Origin: Trebouxia sp. TZW2008
Lineage: Eukaryota > Chlorophyta > Trebouxiophyceae > Trebouxiales > Trebouxiaceae
NCBI GenBank assembly: GCA_002118135.1
Contig: BDIU01000070.1
Location: 186,001-250,000 of the forward strand
Reading direction: 5' to 3'
DNA length: 64,000 nucleotides
Position 1 is the stretch's first letter. Each line of letters starts with the position of its first letter. A model generated the notes under the pieces. It saw nothing but the letters and a program-made list of their open reading frames with translations, was not told the origin of the DNA and did no database searches. Both the position numbers and the translations under genes were made by a program. Of the stretch, positions 34,063 through 44,679 are shown piece after piece.

Positions 34063-34368
34063 GTGACAGAGCCTCTCGATGCCATCTGGTATGTCAAAGT
34101 CCAGCAGGCCCTCAAGGTAGGGTGCTTTGAGGGCACACTCAGATGTGAAGAAGCTGTCAGAAGTTGCTCAAGCAGCCATTTACCTGAAGATACAGCAGAA
34201 GTGCCTCGCTCCGAATCCATGCACAAGGAAGATAGGCTCCAAAGCAAGCGCGCTGTTTTGTTTGGCCCTCTGAGAGCGGCAGATTATGACAAATTTTTCA
34301 GGACAGCTCCAATCAGACGATATGACCTGCAAGCTACGTTCGACGCCTTCTCCAACTTGCTGGTGTAG
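34063..34368 (+). CDS. possible C-terminal exon of an unknown gene
   Basis: The plus strand encodes KRAVLFGPLRAADYDKFFRT followed by APIRRYDLQATFDAFSNLLV and a stop at 34366-34368. The composition is protein-like and better than the reverse frame. No upstream exon could be joined and no family is recognised. The upstream border is arbitrary. Confidence 0.3.
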   Translation: MTEPLDAIWYVKVQQALKVGCFEGTLRCEEAVRSCSSSHLPEDTAEVPRSESMHKEDRLQSKRAVLFGPLRAADYDKFFRTAPIRRYDLQATFDAFSNLLV

Positions 34369-34429
34369 GCCGTGATCATGCGCTGTGTCGGGGCTGGGCG
34401 TGACTGACAGAACGTCATCCTCGTCCAAC

Positions 34430-36244
34430 ATGCGTCCGCTTGACAGCATGACAGAGCGCAATCTTCAGACGGCCCCACAAGCCCCAGCTCCCGCCCAGCT
34501 CAGCAACTTGCACAGACAAGCTGCTATGTTGTCAAAGTTGCCGGTCGTGTCTAAGCTGCTGGCCAATCCCGGAGCTGTGGACCAAATTGCCGCACAGTCA
34601 CCACAGCTAGCTCAGATGATGGCTGCCAACCCGTTCATGAAGGACATGCTGCAGCCGCAAGCTGTGTCACAGTTGCTCCATGCAGCACAAGACCCGCAAA
34701 ACCTTCAAAATCTGCTAGGTGAACACACATTCCTCTGTTGCTGCTTTGCACATTCATCCAACATTGCATACGCACAGCTGGATCTGGCAAGGCAGGATCT
34801 GGGCCACACGCACTCTGCACCTGTGCTGGAATGTGCAATGTATGATACAGTAAACTCTCTTTGTAACGACTGCTTCGGTTACCAAGAAACTTGTTCGTAC
34901 ATTGAAATCTCTTGACTCAGAAGACTACTGCAGTAGGAGTGCAGAGATTGGTTACCAATGGCGTTGTCCTTACATCGAGGTTGTCCTTACATCGAGTGTC
35001 CTTACAAAGAGAGTTTACTGTACACTGATCTTGTCACTTCGTCGCTGTCACATTGTCATTGTCATCGTCATCACTCACAGCTTGCAACTGCTTGCAGCCC
35101 GGCAGCAGGGCATGAGAGGCGGGCTGGAGTGTTTGGGATCAAACAGGAATGCGTTGGCACAGATGCAAGCTCTGTCAGAGAACCTCAAGCAACACCGAGC
35201 CACACACGGCATGCCTGTGACACAGCAGCCTCAAAGTGAGCAAAAGCAACAAGCCGACTTACTGACAAACGTTGCGGCCATTGGATTCCGCCTATGTTGG
35301 TGCTGAATGCTTACACATGTAGCGCATCATGCACATCCCCTGTAAAGTCCCCTGTGCAAAGTTGCTCACAATCACATTCCCTGGCTCATGCTTAGAGGTA
35401 TCATCAATGCCTTGAGGACTCAATAGACTGCTTGCTGATGACTTGATGGAATTTGCATGCTTGACTGTGTGACAGTACATTGCTCCTGTAGTGCAGGGAG
35501 TAGCTAGCTGGCCCCCCCTGAGCCTGGCTAGCATGCGTTTCTGATGACTGATGAACAAATGACAACTGTATGCAGGGCCGACTTGGGGGGCTGGCAAAGG
35601 CCCCCGCTTGCCTCTGCGGCCAAAGCCTCATCAACAGAAGACACAACCTGCAGTCAGCACCAACATTCAGCCTCAGCTGTCATCTGTGTTTGGCCAGCAG
35701 CAACTACCACCACCAGCATCCACACCTTCAGCAAGACACTCACCCAATGCCCGACACTCACCCAATGCCCGAAGCCGCGAGCCCTTTGACCAGGAGAACG
35801 AACTCCATCAATACCACAACACCCTGCCAAACTTGATGCAAACTCCAGCTTGTGTCCCTAGAGATGGCGCTGGCACAGAAGCTGTAGCATCTGCAGCTGC
35901 GAGTCAGCCTGGGTCAACCCCGTTTGGACAGCACAGTTGGCAGTATCAACATCATAATACTTCTCACCAGCCAGCAGCAGCATCAGCAGTACCAGCAGCA
36001 CCAGCAGCAGCATCAGAAGCATCAGCAACAGGTAGGCCTGGATGGGAACTGAATGGCAAAGCAGCAGCTAGGCCTGAGAGGGGATTGATCGGTGGAGTGT
36101 ACAGCACTTCCATGGATGCTGGGGGAAACATAGGAGGGATGCAGCAGTCAGTGTCCAGTCAGCAGCATCTGACGCTTGATGCCCCTGAGCAGGGGGATCA
36201 GCTGACTGGCCCCTTCAGCAAACATGGCAGTCCAGCGCACCTCA
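34430..36244 (+). CDS. STI1-repeat, ubiquilin/DSK2-like protein (partial model)
   Basis: Three exons join in phase: 34430-34718, 35098-35235 and 35654-36244. Exon 1 has an STI1-type helical repeat (KLPVVSKLLANPGAVDQIAA, QSPQLAQMMAANPFMKDML). Exon 2 has QGMRGGLECLGSNRNALAQM, which resembles the segment after STI1 in ubiquilins. Exon 3 is Gln/Pro/Ser/Ala-rich and disordered. Ubiquilins deliver client proteins to the proteasome or hold membrane-protein precursors in the cytosol. Neither the N-terminal ubiquitin-like domain nor the C-terminal UBA domain is visible, so this could be another STI1-domain protein. The last exon's donor (CTCA|GTAAGA) predicts more sequence; a short tail after the acceptor near 36463 is possible. 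Intron 1 contains a MITE and a family C repeat. Confidence 0.55.
34848..35020 (+). mobile_element. pogo/Tc1-mariner-like MITE, copy 3
   Basis: A 173-base element with TA flanks. It starts CAGTAAACTCTCTTTGTAAC and ends TTACAAAGAGAGTTTACTG, so its inverted repeats match almost perfectly; this looks like the youngest of the three copies. It lies in intron 1 of the STI1 gene, directly after a family C repeat. Confidence 0.85.
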
Positions 36245-36678
36245 GTAAGACCCTCCCCCAGGCATGGCTGTTGTCAGAATGACAGAGCAGCTGCATACAC
36301 AAGGCATGAAGAAGCATAGGGAGATTTACTTTGTGGGCTGAGCGTGCCCCCATTCCCACACAAAAAGACACATGTTCCCATGCCTGTTTTGGCCATCTAA
36401 ATGGCTGCTCCAAAAGTTGTGGACGTCTTCATTGCAGAAAGGCTGGGCATGTTCTTTGTTTCAGGATGTTGGTGGCTGCTGATGGCATTGCTGTCAACAG
36501 CTTTGTAGAATGGGAATGCAATCTTGTGTGGCATGCAAGCAAAGCACGCAAAAGCTTGCTCATCAGCAACATAGCTCCAACAGTGAATGAAAACAGCTGT
36601 TCCACACCGTGTTAGACCAACTGTGCTGTCTCCTTTTGCAAGCGTTTATGTTGATCTGCAGCAGTACTGCCCCCTAGC

Positions 36679-39600
36679 ATGCAGTCACAGCCTATTCTTG
36701 ACAAGATCAGCAATATGCACAGAGCTACAGCATTTATGATGAGCATACGGTCCTGTGCAGATCCAGCTGAATATTACGAGCATGTGCTTCCCAGTGATTG
36801 GAAGCCTGAAGCTCCTGAAACCTGGATTGAGCTGCACCGCAGAGCCTACTGCGGCCATGCTGACATTGCATTCCCTGTGCTCTTCTTTGCTGTGACTGGA
36901 GTGGTGTGCTTCTTCCAACTGGTCAGCCCTGGTCTGCTGCTGGCAGCCCTGCCAGTCTTCTTCATCCTTGGCCTGCAGCTGCTGGTGATTTCAGGTGTGT
37001 GTTAAACTGACTCAAGTGGTCGCAAGCAGCAGTTGCATCTTTGACACATGATAGACTGATGTTGCCTTCCCTGTGCTCTTCTTTACTATGACTGGAGTGG
37101 TGTGCTTCTTCCAACTGCTCAGCCCTGGCCTGCTGCCGGCGGCCCTGCCTGTCTTCTTCATCCTTGGCCTTCAGCTGCTAGTCATCTCAGGTGATTGCAC
37201 CTTGAATATTTGAATAAAGCCGTCACAAGCCCTTACTTTGGAGGGGGTTTGTGCAGCATCCTGCACCCCTCTAGGGTAAAGGGCGGGGCAGCTGCAAACT
37301 TGACTTGATCTGGGCATTTTGGCAAAGCAGCTACCAGCTGGAGGTCTGCTTTGCAGGCATTCCTGGCAAGCCAATGTATTGCTTTCACTCTTTGTTGTGT
37401 TGTGACGTCGCTACAGTTGCCAGACCCATATCAAATGCCAGCACGACGCTGCAAAACTTTTTGCACAGCATTTGCTGGCTTCTTGTTTGACACTGGGTGT
37501 GCATGGCCGAGTTTGCCACAGCCATTTCATGCCACTTGGAATCTCTCTACCATCCACATGCAGGAGCTGGCATTCCTGCACAGCAACTGCCATCATCTTG
37601 CCTGGCTGATGCCGTGTTGGGCATGCTTGCTTGATCAGCCAGTCAGGTTCTCAAACAGCTCTGTCATGCCAGTTGCAGCCGCACCACCAGTGTGTATAGC
37701 CAATCAAATGTCTATCATCTATCTATTAAATGTCTGAATGCAGCTATGTCATGTTGGCTGGCAAAACAGCGCCATGAACGTGCAGGAGCCAGCATTCCTG
37801 CTCAGCAGCTGCCATCATCTTGCTTGGTTGCTGGGCTGGTGGGCATGCTTGCGGTATCCGCTATTTAGTTGAACACAGCTACAATCTGCCAAAACAGAAT
37901 AGTGTGATTGTAATGCAGCCGCATGTGTTTCTGCACAGCAGATTTCATAAACCTACGTCATATTGGTTGCAAACATACTGCTACTGACTTGCAGGGGCAG
38001 GCATTCCTGCACAACAGTAGCCGTCATCTCGCCTGGTTGCTGGGCTAGTGGGCATGCTGCAGCTGACCAGTCTGGCCGCTTTCTGATTGGGCTGGGTCGC
38101 TATGCATACTACAACAGCCAAGCAGTCACTAAAATCCAGTGCTGATTGATACTGATTGACAACATCCACTACAACTGACATGCAGGGGCAGGCATTCCTG
38201 CTCAGCAGCTGCCGTCATCTCGCCTAGTTGCTGGGCTAGTGGGCATGCTGCAGCTATCAACCTTGGCTAGCTTTCTGCTGGGCATGACGCCCCAGTTGCC
38301 TGACAAGATGCCAGAGACTTGCCTCCTGGTGGCATGCCTGCTGGCATCGCCTTACCTGCATTACAGGTCAGTTGTCAGCCTGACTTGATGTGCAAGGTTT
38401 GTCTGCTTGCCCCTGCCGCTGCTGACCGCTCTGACCGCTTTCCGGCTGGCCATGACAATCTAACTGCCTAACAAGATGCCACAAAGCTGCCTCCTGGTAG
38501 CATGCATGCTGGCATTGCTTTGCCTACAGTACATGTCAAAGCATACTATGCGCAAGACATTGTTTGCTTGCCCCTGCTCCAGCCGACCACTCTGGTTGAA
38601 GACCTATTGGGTATGACCCCTCAACTGCCTGACAACATGCCAGAGACCTGCCTTCTGGTGGCACTCCTGCTGGCAGCGCCCCACTTGCCCTAACAGGTTG
38701 GTATCTATGTGGACTCACTGCACAGTGGACAGATCCATGTACCTTCTGCAAACACTTGGCATGTCTTCGCATACCTGGCAAGTGCACACCTCTTGACAGC
38801 ACATACCTGAGCACAGGCTGAAACGCTGCATGCTGCAGAGCAGCCACAGCAGACCGAGGTACTCTCAAGACTGCCGAGCACTGAACAATCATGAAGGATG
38901 TGAGGGAAGTGCAGTCAGGGGTGTAGTACAGCCCGGGCACACCTGTCACATCTGCTACAACTGTATTGCCCCACGCCATGCACACCTCTCCATCTCTCCA
39001 ATGTCCAGCACAGCACAATGGCTTCAGTGCATGCTGCAGGGCAGCAACAGCAGACCCAGGCTTTCTGAAGACGGCCAAGGAGAGTGTCAACGACAAAGCA
39101 ACGCGTAAGGATTTGGATCACGTGGAGTCAGGGGTGCAATACAGCCAGGGCTCTTGTTATACCTGCCACCTGCCACGGCCCCTGCGCTCCAAACACTGCA
39201 CTGTCTGCAACAGGTACTTGGGTTTGAAGTTGAATATCTGCTGTGAACCATCTGTGACAATTGCTTCCTGGAAACAGTGTCCTCTGCAATGCGCCGCCAT
39301 GACAGGCACTGATTGCAGAAACTTTCGTTTGTCAAGCAATGTCTGTGACAGGTACTGCATGCAAACATGATCACTTGCAATGTAGCACCCGTGACGGGTG
39401 GTGCGTGTAAGCAATGCCATGAAGTGAACTGGGATAGGCAAGATTTCGAGCTACAGTGACACTGTGTGTCACATATGTTTGTGCAAGCACAGGAGGGACA
39501 ACGCCCAACTCAGAGTGCACACACGATTGTTTGTCTTGCTGCAGGTGTGTGGCCAGATTCGATCACCACTGCCCAGCCATCAGCAATTGCGTGGGGCAGG

Positions 39601-41060
39601 GCAAACAGACGGCTTACACAGCTTGAGATGCAGTGCCAGTACCATCTTGTCACCGGCCGGGACTTCATATGCTCGTGCGGTGCCATGCCCATGGTGGCTG
39701 ACCCTGATTGACCAGACTTGGATGAATATCTGTCTTTCCTTGCAGGTGTGTGGCCAGATTTGACCATCATTGCCCAGCCATCAGCAATTGCGTAGGGCAG
39801 GGCAATCAGAGGGCCTATACAGCCTGGCTGGCCTTGCTGCTATTAGCTCAGCTGCTGTTCCTGCACCTCTCGTGCTTCTTCTGTGCGAGAGTGGCTCAAC
39901 AGCACTGGAATGCAGCTGGCCAGCATGACAGGGGTGGGGTGATAGATCTCTTTCCTGGGCTGTGGCTGCTATTCAGGCTGCACCCTGGCAAAGTGCTTCT
40001 GGTCCTTGTTGAGGTCAGCGCCATGCGATTATTGCTTGCTTGCTTGCATGATGCCATGGTATTTGACATGCGTTCAGGTAACTTGCTACCAAGTCATGTG
40101 CAAATTGTTGTTGTGCGCATGCCAGTCTGGGCTGTCATCATAGGCGTATCTGCCACACACAGCATGCACAGTAACATTGTCAGCTTGATGACGCTGCATG
40201 CAAGCCAAGACTACCACATGTCTTTGCTATAACACATGGTTGTCATGCCACAATGGTTTGCGTGCAGGTTCCATTGGTGATGGTTGTGGCGTTTCTTGTT
40301 GGCCGGCATGCCCTCTGCATTGCCGGCAACCTGACCATCAATGAGTTGCTGAATCGGCACAGATATGACTACCTGAAGCGTGACGACGACACCTTCTACA
40401 ACAGACTTGACAGAGGTCCTCTCACCAACTGTATACAGTTTTGGCCTTCCAAGCCTGTTGCCTGGGACGAGATGTATCATCAGGAGAGACTGGTGAGTCT
40501 CTTCTTGTTCCTGCAAGAATACTGCACCGCTGTACCAAGACTGCTAGGTGCATGTTGACTTTGCGACACTTCTGCAGGGGGTCGCTGCATACTGCCAGGA
40601 GTGTCATATCTGCTTTGTTTGCTCATTTTTGTTGGTAGTGATGAATAGGCGGATTGCAAGTGAATGATGTGTCAGCGTTCCAAATCAAGCTAAGTTCTTT
40701 GTTGTGTCAAATCATTGCCTGCATGCATACCTGTGGCCTTGTGTCTGTGCATTCAACAGAGCTACAATTGCACTGCTCTAGCATTGCCGCCAGTTGGACA
40801 GTGCTCTTTGTGTCAACTGTGAAATTGCGCAGGCGGTTGCAAGCAACAGCCAGTCTCTTGTCCCAGCCATGTCTATCAACAGCTTGATCAGATGGAAAGA
40901 TGACTTCCGGCAACGCATGCATGACCTGAGGATTTACAGACAGCTGAAACGGGAAGAGGACCTTTTACGGAAGTATGGGATGGCTCCTCAGTCATCTGCT
41001 CAATGCATGCATGGCTGCTGTCCGCACAGTGCTGCTGATGCGAGACAGTGTAGGCAATGA
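36679..41060 (+). CDS. DHHC-type protein S-acyltransferase
   Basis: It attaches palmitate to cysteines of membrane-associated proteins. Six exons join in phase: 36679-36994, 38186-38366, 39040-39213, 39746-40013, 40268-40492 and 40833-41060 (463 residues). Two transmembrane segments come before the catalytic domain (AFPVLFFAVTGVVCFFQLV to ALPVFFILGLQLLVISG, and LVAGLVGMLQLSTLASFLLG). The DPGFL motif leads into the Cys-rich domain CYTCHLPRPLRSKHCTVCNR, then CVARFDHHCPAISNCVGQGN, with DHHC at about residues 230-233. Two more membrane segments follow (WLALLLLAQLLFLHLSCFF and VPLVMVVAFLVGRHALCIAG). The C-terminus is a charged cytosolic tail (KREEDLLRKYG). No ankyrin repeats are seen. Nearly every intron carries echoes of a neighbouring exon. 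Confidence 0.9.
37055..37195 (+). pseudogene. echo of DHHC exon 1 (3' half)
   Basis: About 195 bases after the original, the segment from FPVLFF to VISG recurs with an open frame of more than 40 codons and a donor (TCAG|GTGATT). By eye, seven differences are synonymous and four change residues (A-V to T-M, V to L, L to P). Confidence 0.75.
37561..38080 (+). pseudogene. three echoes of DHHC exon 2 (5' half)
   Basis: Copies at about 37561-37640, 37781-37855 and 37993-38075 each begin GCAGGRGC(T/C/A)GGCATTCCTG and continue CAGCAGCTGCCATCATCTTG or a variant, then GGGCATGCTT. The real exon starts after TGCAG at 38185. The period is 190-220 bases. The acceptor is kept in all copies. The copy nearest the real exon is the most similar. 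Confidence 0.8.
38440..38700 (+). pseudogene. two echoes of DHHC exon 2 (3' half)
   Basis: They lie after the donor at 38366. The copy at about 38602-38697 encodes LLGMTPQLPDNMPETCLLVA, as the exon does with DK in place of DN, and diverges mostly at silent sites. A TAA replaces the last codons before the AG|GT. An earlier, more decayed copy lies at about 38440-38540. Confidence 0.75.
38821..38960 (+). pseudogene. echo of DHHC exon 3
   Basis: It starts CTGCATGCTGCAG, as the real acceptor does (39027-39039), then AGCAGCCACAGCAGACC, and later GTCAGGGGTGTAGTACAGCC and ACACCTGTCACATCTGC. These correspond to the exon's QYSQGSCYTC region. The frame is broken. Confidence 0.7.
39546..39632 (+). pseudogene. 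duplicate of the DHHC catalytic exon start
   Basis: After the acceptor CTGCAG the copy encodes CVARFDHHCPAISNCVGQGK followed by QTAYTA and a stop. This is the catalytic motif intact, 200 bases before the working exon (39746). Of about twelve differences, nine are synonymous. If spliced in, it would truncate the enzyme right after the zinc finger. Confidence 0.8.
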
Positions 41061-41659
41061 TTCCTGTTGCTGTTGCATGCTGCTTTGATTTTTCTGATAC
41101 TACCAAAACTGAAAGCTCTTTGTGTCAGCATGTCTGACCACGACTTTGTGCTCAGGTCATGCTGTTAACCCTGATGCTGAGCACACAGTTCTGCCATCAG
41201 TTGATGCTAGAAGTCATCATAGTATTGTCAGTTCTATGCTCTCTGAAGTGTATGTAACTCCCAGCTGGCTCATGAAGGGCGTAACGACTGTTGAAATTCA
41301 TGTGCGACACATACTTGCCTCATGCAATATTGCGAACGAATGCACAAATGCATTTTGTCATTGTCCGTTTGCTGATGGATGCAAAGTAGCTTGCCACATA
41401 TCTGTGAGCACGTGTAGCTATTCAGTAAGCTGGTTCAGTATTACAGGATTGAAGCACATAGACTGCCAGAGTTTGCAGACGTCTGCAACTCAAGCCTCTC
41501 AAAATGTCTATGGCTTGCTGAATGCTCTCAAGGCTGCATCCTATCTTTACAAGCTGAATGGTTGAAACATACAGCAGTAGTACAAGATTACACAGTGTCA
41601 AGGTGCAGGCAAAGAATGATCCACATCTCAGCTGTTCCAAAAGCGCTGAGTGTGATTGC
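41061..41659. other. short intergenic region between convergent genes
   Basis: The DHHC gene (plus) and psaH (minus) end towards each other here. An open frame on the plus strand (41122-41565) lacks recognisable similarity. The region should hold both 3' UTRs. Confidence 0.5.
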
Positions 41660-42406
41660 TTAGATGCGTCCACGGGGACCAATGACGGCACCCTTCTTTG
41701 GGCCGTTCTGAATAGGAAGCTTAGCCCACTTGGAGCCGTTCAGTCCCCAAACAGCAATGCCAGCCGCCCAGCCTAAACATGAAATTCAGCGGTGTCAGCA
41801 AGGCTCTCATAAAACTATTTGGCGCTGCACATGCATACCACATGACAGCAGCAGTGATGAAAAGCTATGCAGTGTTATACAGCAACAAAGCAAAACCGTG
41901 ATACAGCGGGGGGCCTGCAGGCTACAGCAACAGGGGCCTCTGATCTGCTGAGATAGCTCACCTGCGCCTACGAAGCCAAGAATGGCCTCTCTTCTGCGCA
42001 AAGGAGCTGCTGCCCTCTGGAAGAACTCTGCTTGCAAACCAGGATACCGCCTCTCGTCCTCAGTTCCGTACATGTCCCATGATCCGGCAGAGTTCTCTAG
42101 GTCCTGCAGAAGTGCGTAAAAAGTTCAAGCAGGGTCTGCGAAGCAGTTGTCCCTAAAGATGCCTCGCTGTCGATCACTTACGTCTAGGTCGAAAAATTGG
42201 CTCTCATCTCCGTACTTTGCGCGCACGGGTGCAGCAGATCTACATTCACAGCAGTCATCAGCATCGTTGATGATGTCCAGTGCGAGCCAAAACAGCCAGC
42301 CGTACCTGGCTGACCTCGCTGCACGTCGTGCTTGTGGGCGGGCGACGGCCTGCTGCCTCACGGGAGTTCCGACCGCAAAGGCGGATGTTTTCAGGGTCAA
42401 AGCCAT
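41660..42406 (-). CDS. psaH: photosystem I reaction centre subunit VI precursor (PsaH)
   Basis: Nuclear-encoded thylakoid membrane subunit that sits at the PSI docking site for LHCII during state transitions. Four exons join in phase: 42406-42306, 42239-42182, 42103-41962 and 41772-41660 (137 residues, normal for the family). The N-terminal ~35 residues are a chloroplast transit peptide (MALTLKTSAFAVGTPVRQQA then VARPQARRAARSAR). The mature part has the PsaH signature KYGDESQFFDLDDLENSAGS, WDMYG, LQAEFFQRAAAPLRRR, a membrane segment ILGFVGAGWAAGIAVWGL and the C-terminal PIQNGPKKGAVIGPRGRI. Introns are short and carry no echoes. It diverges from the TLC-domain gene, about 400 bases away. Confidence 0.95.
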
Positions 42407-42804
42407 GTCTGAGCCTGATGTGATCTACAACTCGCAAAAGTCTTCCCCTCCCGCGTATGAAAGGTGTTGTGTCCTGCTTTATCTCGTTGCCAGATCCAGC
42501 AGTCATCTAGACCGGATTGGTTCAAACGGAGTAGCTCCGTACAGTCTACGGAGCGCGTGCTTTCCTGTGTGCCAAAACCTAGTCGCACTGCAGGGGCGTG
42601 CAACCGCCATCGCGCAGGCAGCACCGACCGCAGCGGCGCGTCCCGGCCCTCAGTCTGTCAATAGCTTGCAGACGGCTGTGAGGTTGACTACGCTATTCGG
42701 GGTGATCGAGCACTGCTGACTGTTTTGGGGCAACTTTAATCCTGCGCGAGAGCGCGCCAGGTTTGGGGGCGGCCATTTACTCGCCATAGGCTCGGGGTTG
42801 TGTA
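42407..42804. promoter_or_regulatory. probable bidirectional promoter, psaH / TLC gene
   Basis: 398 bases separate two divergent start codons (psaH at 42406 on the minus strand, TLC-domain gene at 42805 on the plus strand). It is GC-richer than the neighbouring introns. No TATA box is obvious. Its role is inferred from position only. Confidence 0.5.
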
Positions 42805-44679
42805 ATGTTGGCTGATACGACAGTGTGGACATCTCTGCCCCTATCTGTCTGGGCAAGCGCGCGTTTAAGCAGTACGATCACCTGGACCCCGCAGGCGTGG
42901 ACACTAGGGTCGACAGGTGAATGCTGCTGACGACCTGACGGCTAGATCTGCACGACGACGTCCTTTGCGCGTGTAAGCTGTGCATCTAATTTGTGACTAC
43001 TGCTCCAGGTGCCTCTAGTGTATTGTTTTTCTACTTGCTGTTCAAGCTCTCCCCATACCTATCAAGTGCATCAGTCAAGTCATACACCACCTTCACTATC
43101 AAAGACAAGGTCGACTGGGACAGCAGGTTTCACAGTGCCTCATTTGAATGCTCATGCTGCTTTGGACGGCCAGAAGGCTTTTCAGCTATTCTGCTTGAGA
43201 CCACAAACAATTGCTGCAGGGTATCATCTACACTGCATGCAGTGGCGATCTCCGCTCTTGCAGCATATCTCGTTCTGTGGACAGATGGCTTTTCAGATAA
43301 CCCCAGCAGTCCTGAGGTATGGATAATAGCTCTAACGAACACCAGATGTACATGACACCAAGCAGCGTCACTCGACCCTGCATGATATGCTGCAGCTTTG
43401 GAGAGATCCGCCGCTCAAAAGACATACTCAAGTATCTAGCGCAGCGCTTGGGCTGTCAGTGGGATACTTCTTGCTAGACATCTGCCTCATCATACGTCAT
43501 TATCCGTGGGTAAGCAGCCTGCCTTACCATACCCATGGCCACTGCCTGTCGTTTGCCTCATCATCATCAGCGTTCCATGCATTCCAGTAAAATTTTAAGA
43601 CCCAGCGAGTTGCATTGTCTTTGCCTTATGCTCCAACACGATAGCTCTTCTGCAAACCCCTCTGCAACGACAACAGCTATTAGTGCTGCCTTTCTGCCAT
43701 TCAAATGGGAGAGCCGTGTCTTGCCATATTCATGGGCTTTGTTGCTTTGTCCTCTTTTTCTCATTTAGCACAAGAAGTTATCTGCTGCAAACCTTTTCTG
43801 CATTGATGACAGCTGTTGGTGACATCTGCTCTGCAATTCAGATAAGAGGGCTATGCCTTGCCATATCCGCAGGCTATGCTGCTATGTTGCCTTCTTCTCA
43901 TTCAACATAAGAGCTTTTCTGCCACACCTTATCATTGCAACAACAGCAGCTGTCAGTGACTTCCTTTCCTGCCGTTCAGATGGGAGGGCCAGAGATGTTA
44001 ACACATCACATAGCTGCTTTTCTATCTGTAGCGCTGGCAAGCTATACGGGACAGGCGCATTTGTACACGCTGCTTCTTCTGTCAACTGAGCTCACGACGC
44101 CCTTTGTCAATGGGCGCTGGTTCATTGACCAAATGGTGTGAGCAGCAAGCCAGATGCATATCATGCTGTTGCCTTGCCAGCTGCAACCATAGTTCATGAC
44201 ACGTGCAGGCAATTCTGTGAGCAAATCTGACCCATGTTAGAAGCTCATGCTTGTAAATATTTGGCATGCATAGGTCACAGTGTGCAGAACTGTAGGCTTG
44301 CTATTGAGTCGGGTCAATTGACCAGGTGTCGGCCGTGATTCTCATATGCAATTTTTGGCTGCAGGGTCTGCGGAAAAGCAACATCTACATAGCAAATGGG
44401 GTGTGCTTGTTTGTCAGCTGGTTGTTTGCCAGGATCTCGCTGTTCCTGTGGTTCTTCAAGCACATGTGGGATCATCAAACTGAGATTGCAGAGTTGAGGC
44501 GAGATGTACAGGGCCTGATTTTGACAGTGCCGCCCCTGCTGTTCATCCTCAATGTCTTCTGGTTCACCAAGATTGTCAAGGGACTCCTCAAGCTGTTGAG
44601 TGGCCAACACGCCAAGGTACATGATCATTTGCTTGTCAATACATTCACTCAACATGCCATGTTCACCTGTTCACAGTAA
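42805..44679 (+). CDS. TLC-domain (TMEM56/TLCD4-like) membrane protein
   Basis: TLC proteins are multi-pass ER or Golgi membrane proteins linked to lipid handling. Six exons join in phase: 42805-42916, 43009-43126, 43220-43316, 43396-43509, 43980-44135 and 44365-44679 (about 303 residues). Recognised family blocks in order are SSVLFFYLLFKLSPYLSS, KDKVDWDSR, VSSTLHAVAISALAAYLVL, LGLSVGYFLLDICLIIRHYP, EMLTHHIAAFLSVALASYTG, TELTTPFVNGRWFID, NIYIANGVCLFVSWLFARI and VPPLLFILNVFWFTKIVKGL. The His-His pair and the STEL/TPFVN motif fit the TLC fold. The first exon rests on phase agreement only. The last exon may instead splice at AAG|GTACAT (44616). Intron 4 holds two echoes of exon 5's acceptor. Confidence 0.85.
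43640..43910 (+). pseudogene. two echoes of the TLC exon 5 acceptor region
   Basis: The real junction is CTGCCGTTCAG|ATGGGAGGGCCAGAG at 43979/43980. Decayed copies at about 43694 (CTGCCATTCAAATGGGAGAG) and 43829 (CTCTGCAATTCAGATAAGAG) sit 135-150 bases apart. They are preceded by matching GACAACAGCTATTAGTGCTG-like sequence. Confidence 0.65.

Noticed and set aside
36679..36994. PRA1 or other membrane-trafficking family for the first DHHC exon
   Set aside because: Its phase and membrane topology fit the downstream DHHC exons, and it lacks PRA1 motifs.
42147..42719. 190-residue plus-strand frame over psaH
   Set aside because: Shadow of psaH exons and promoter; no family similarity.
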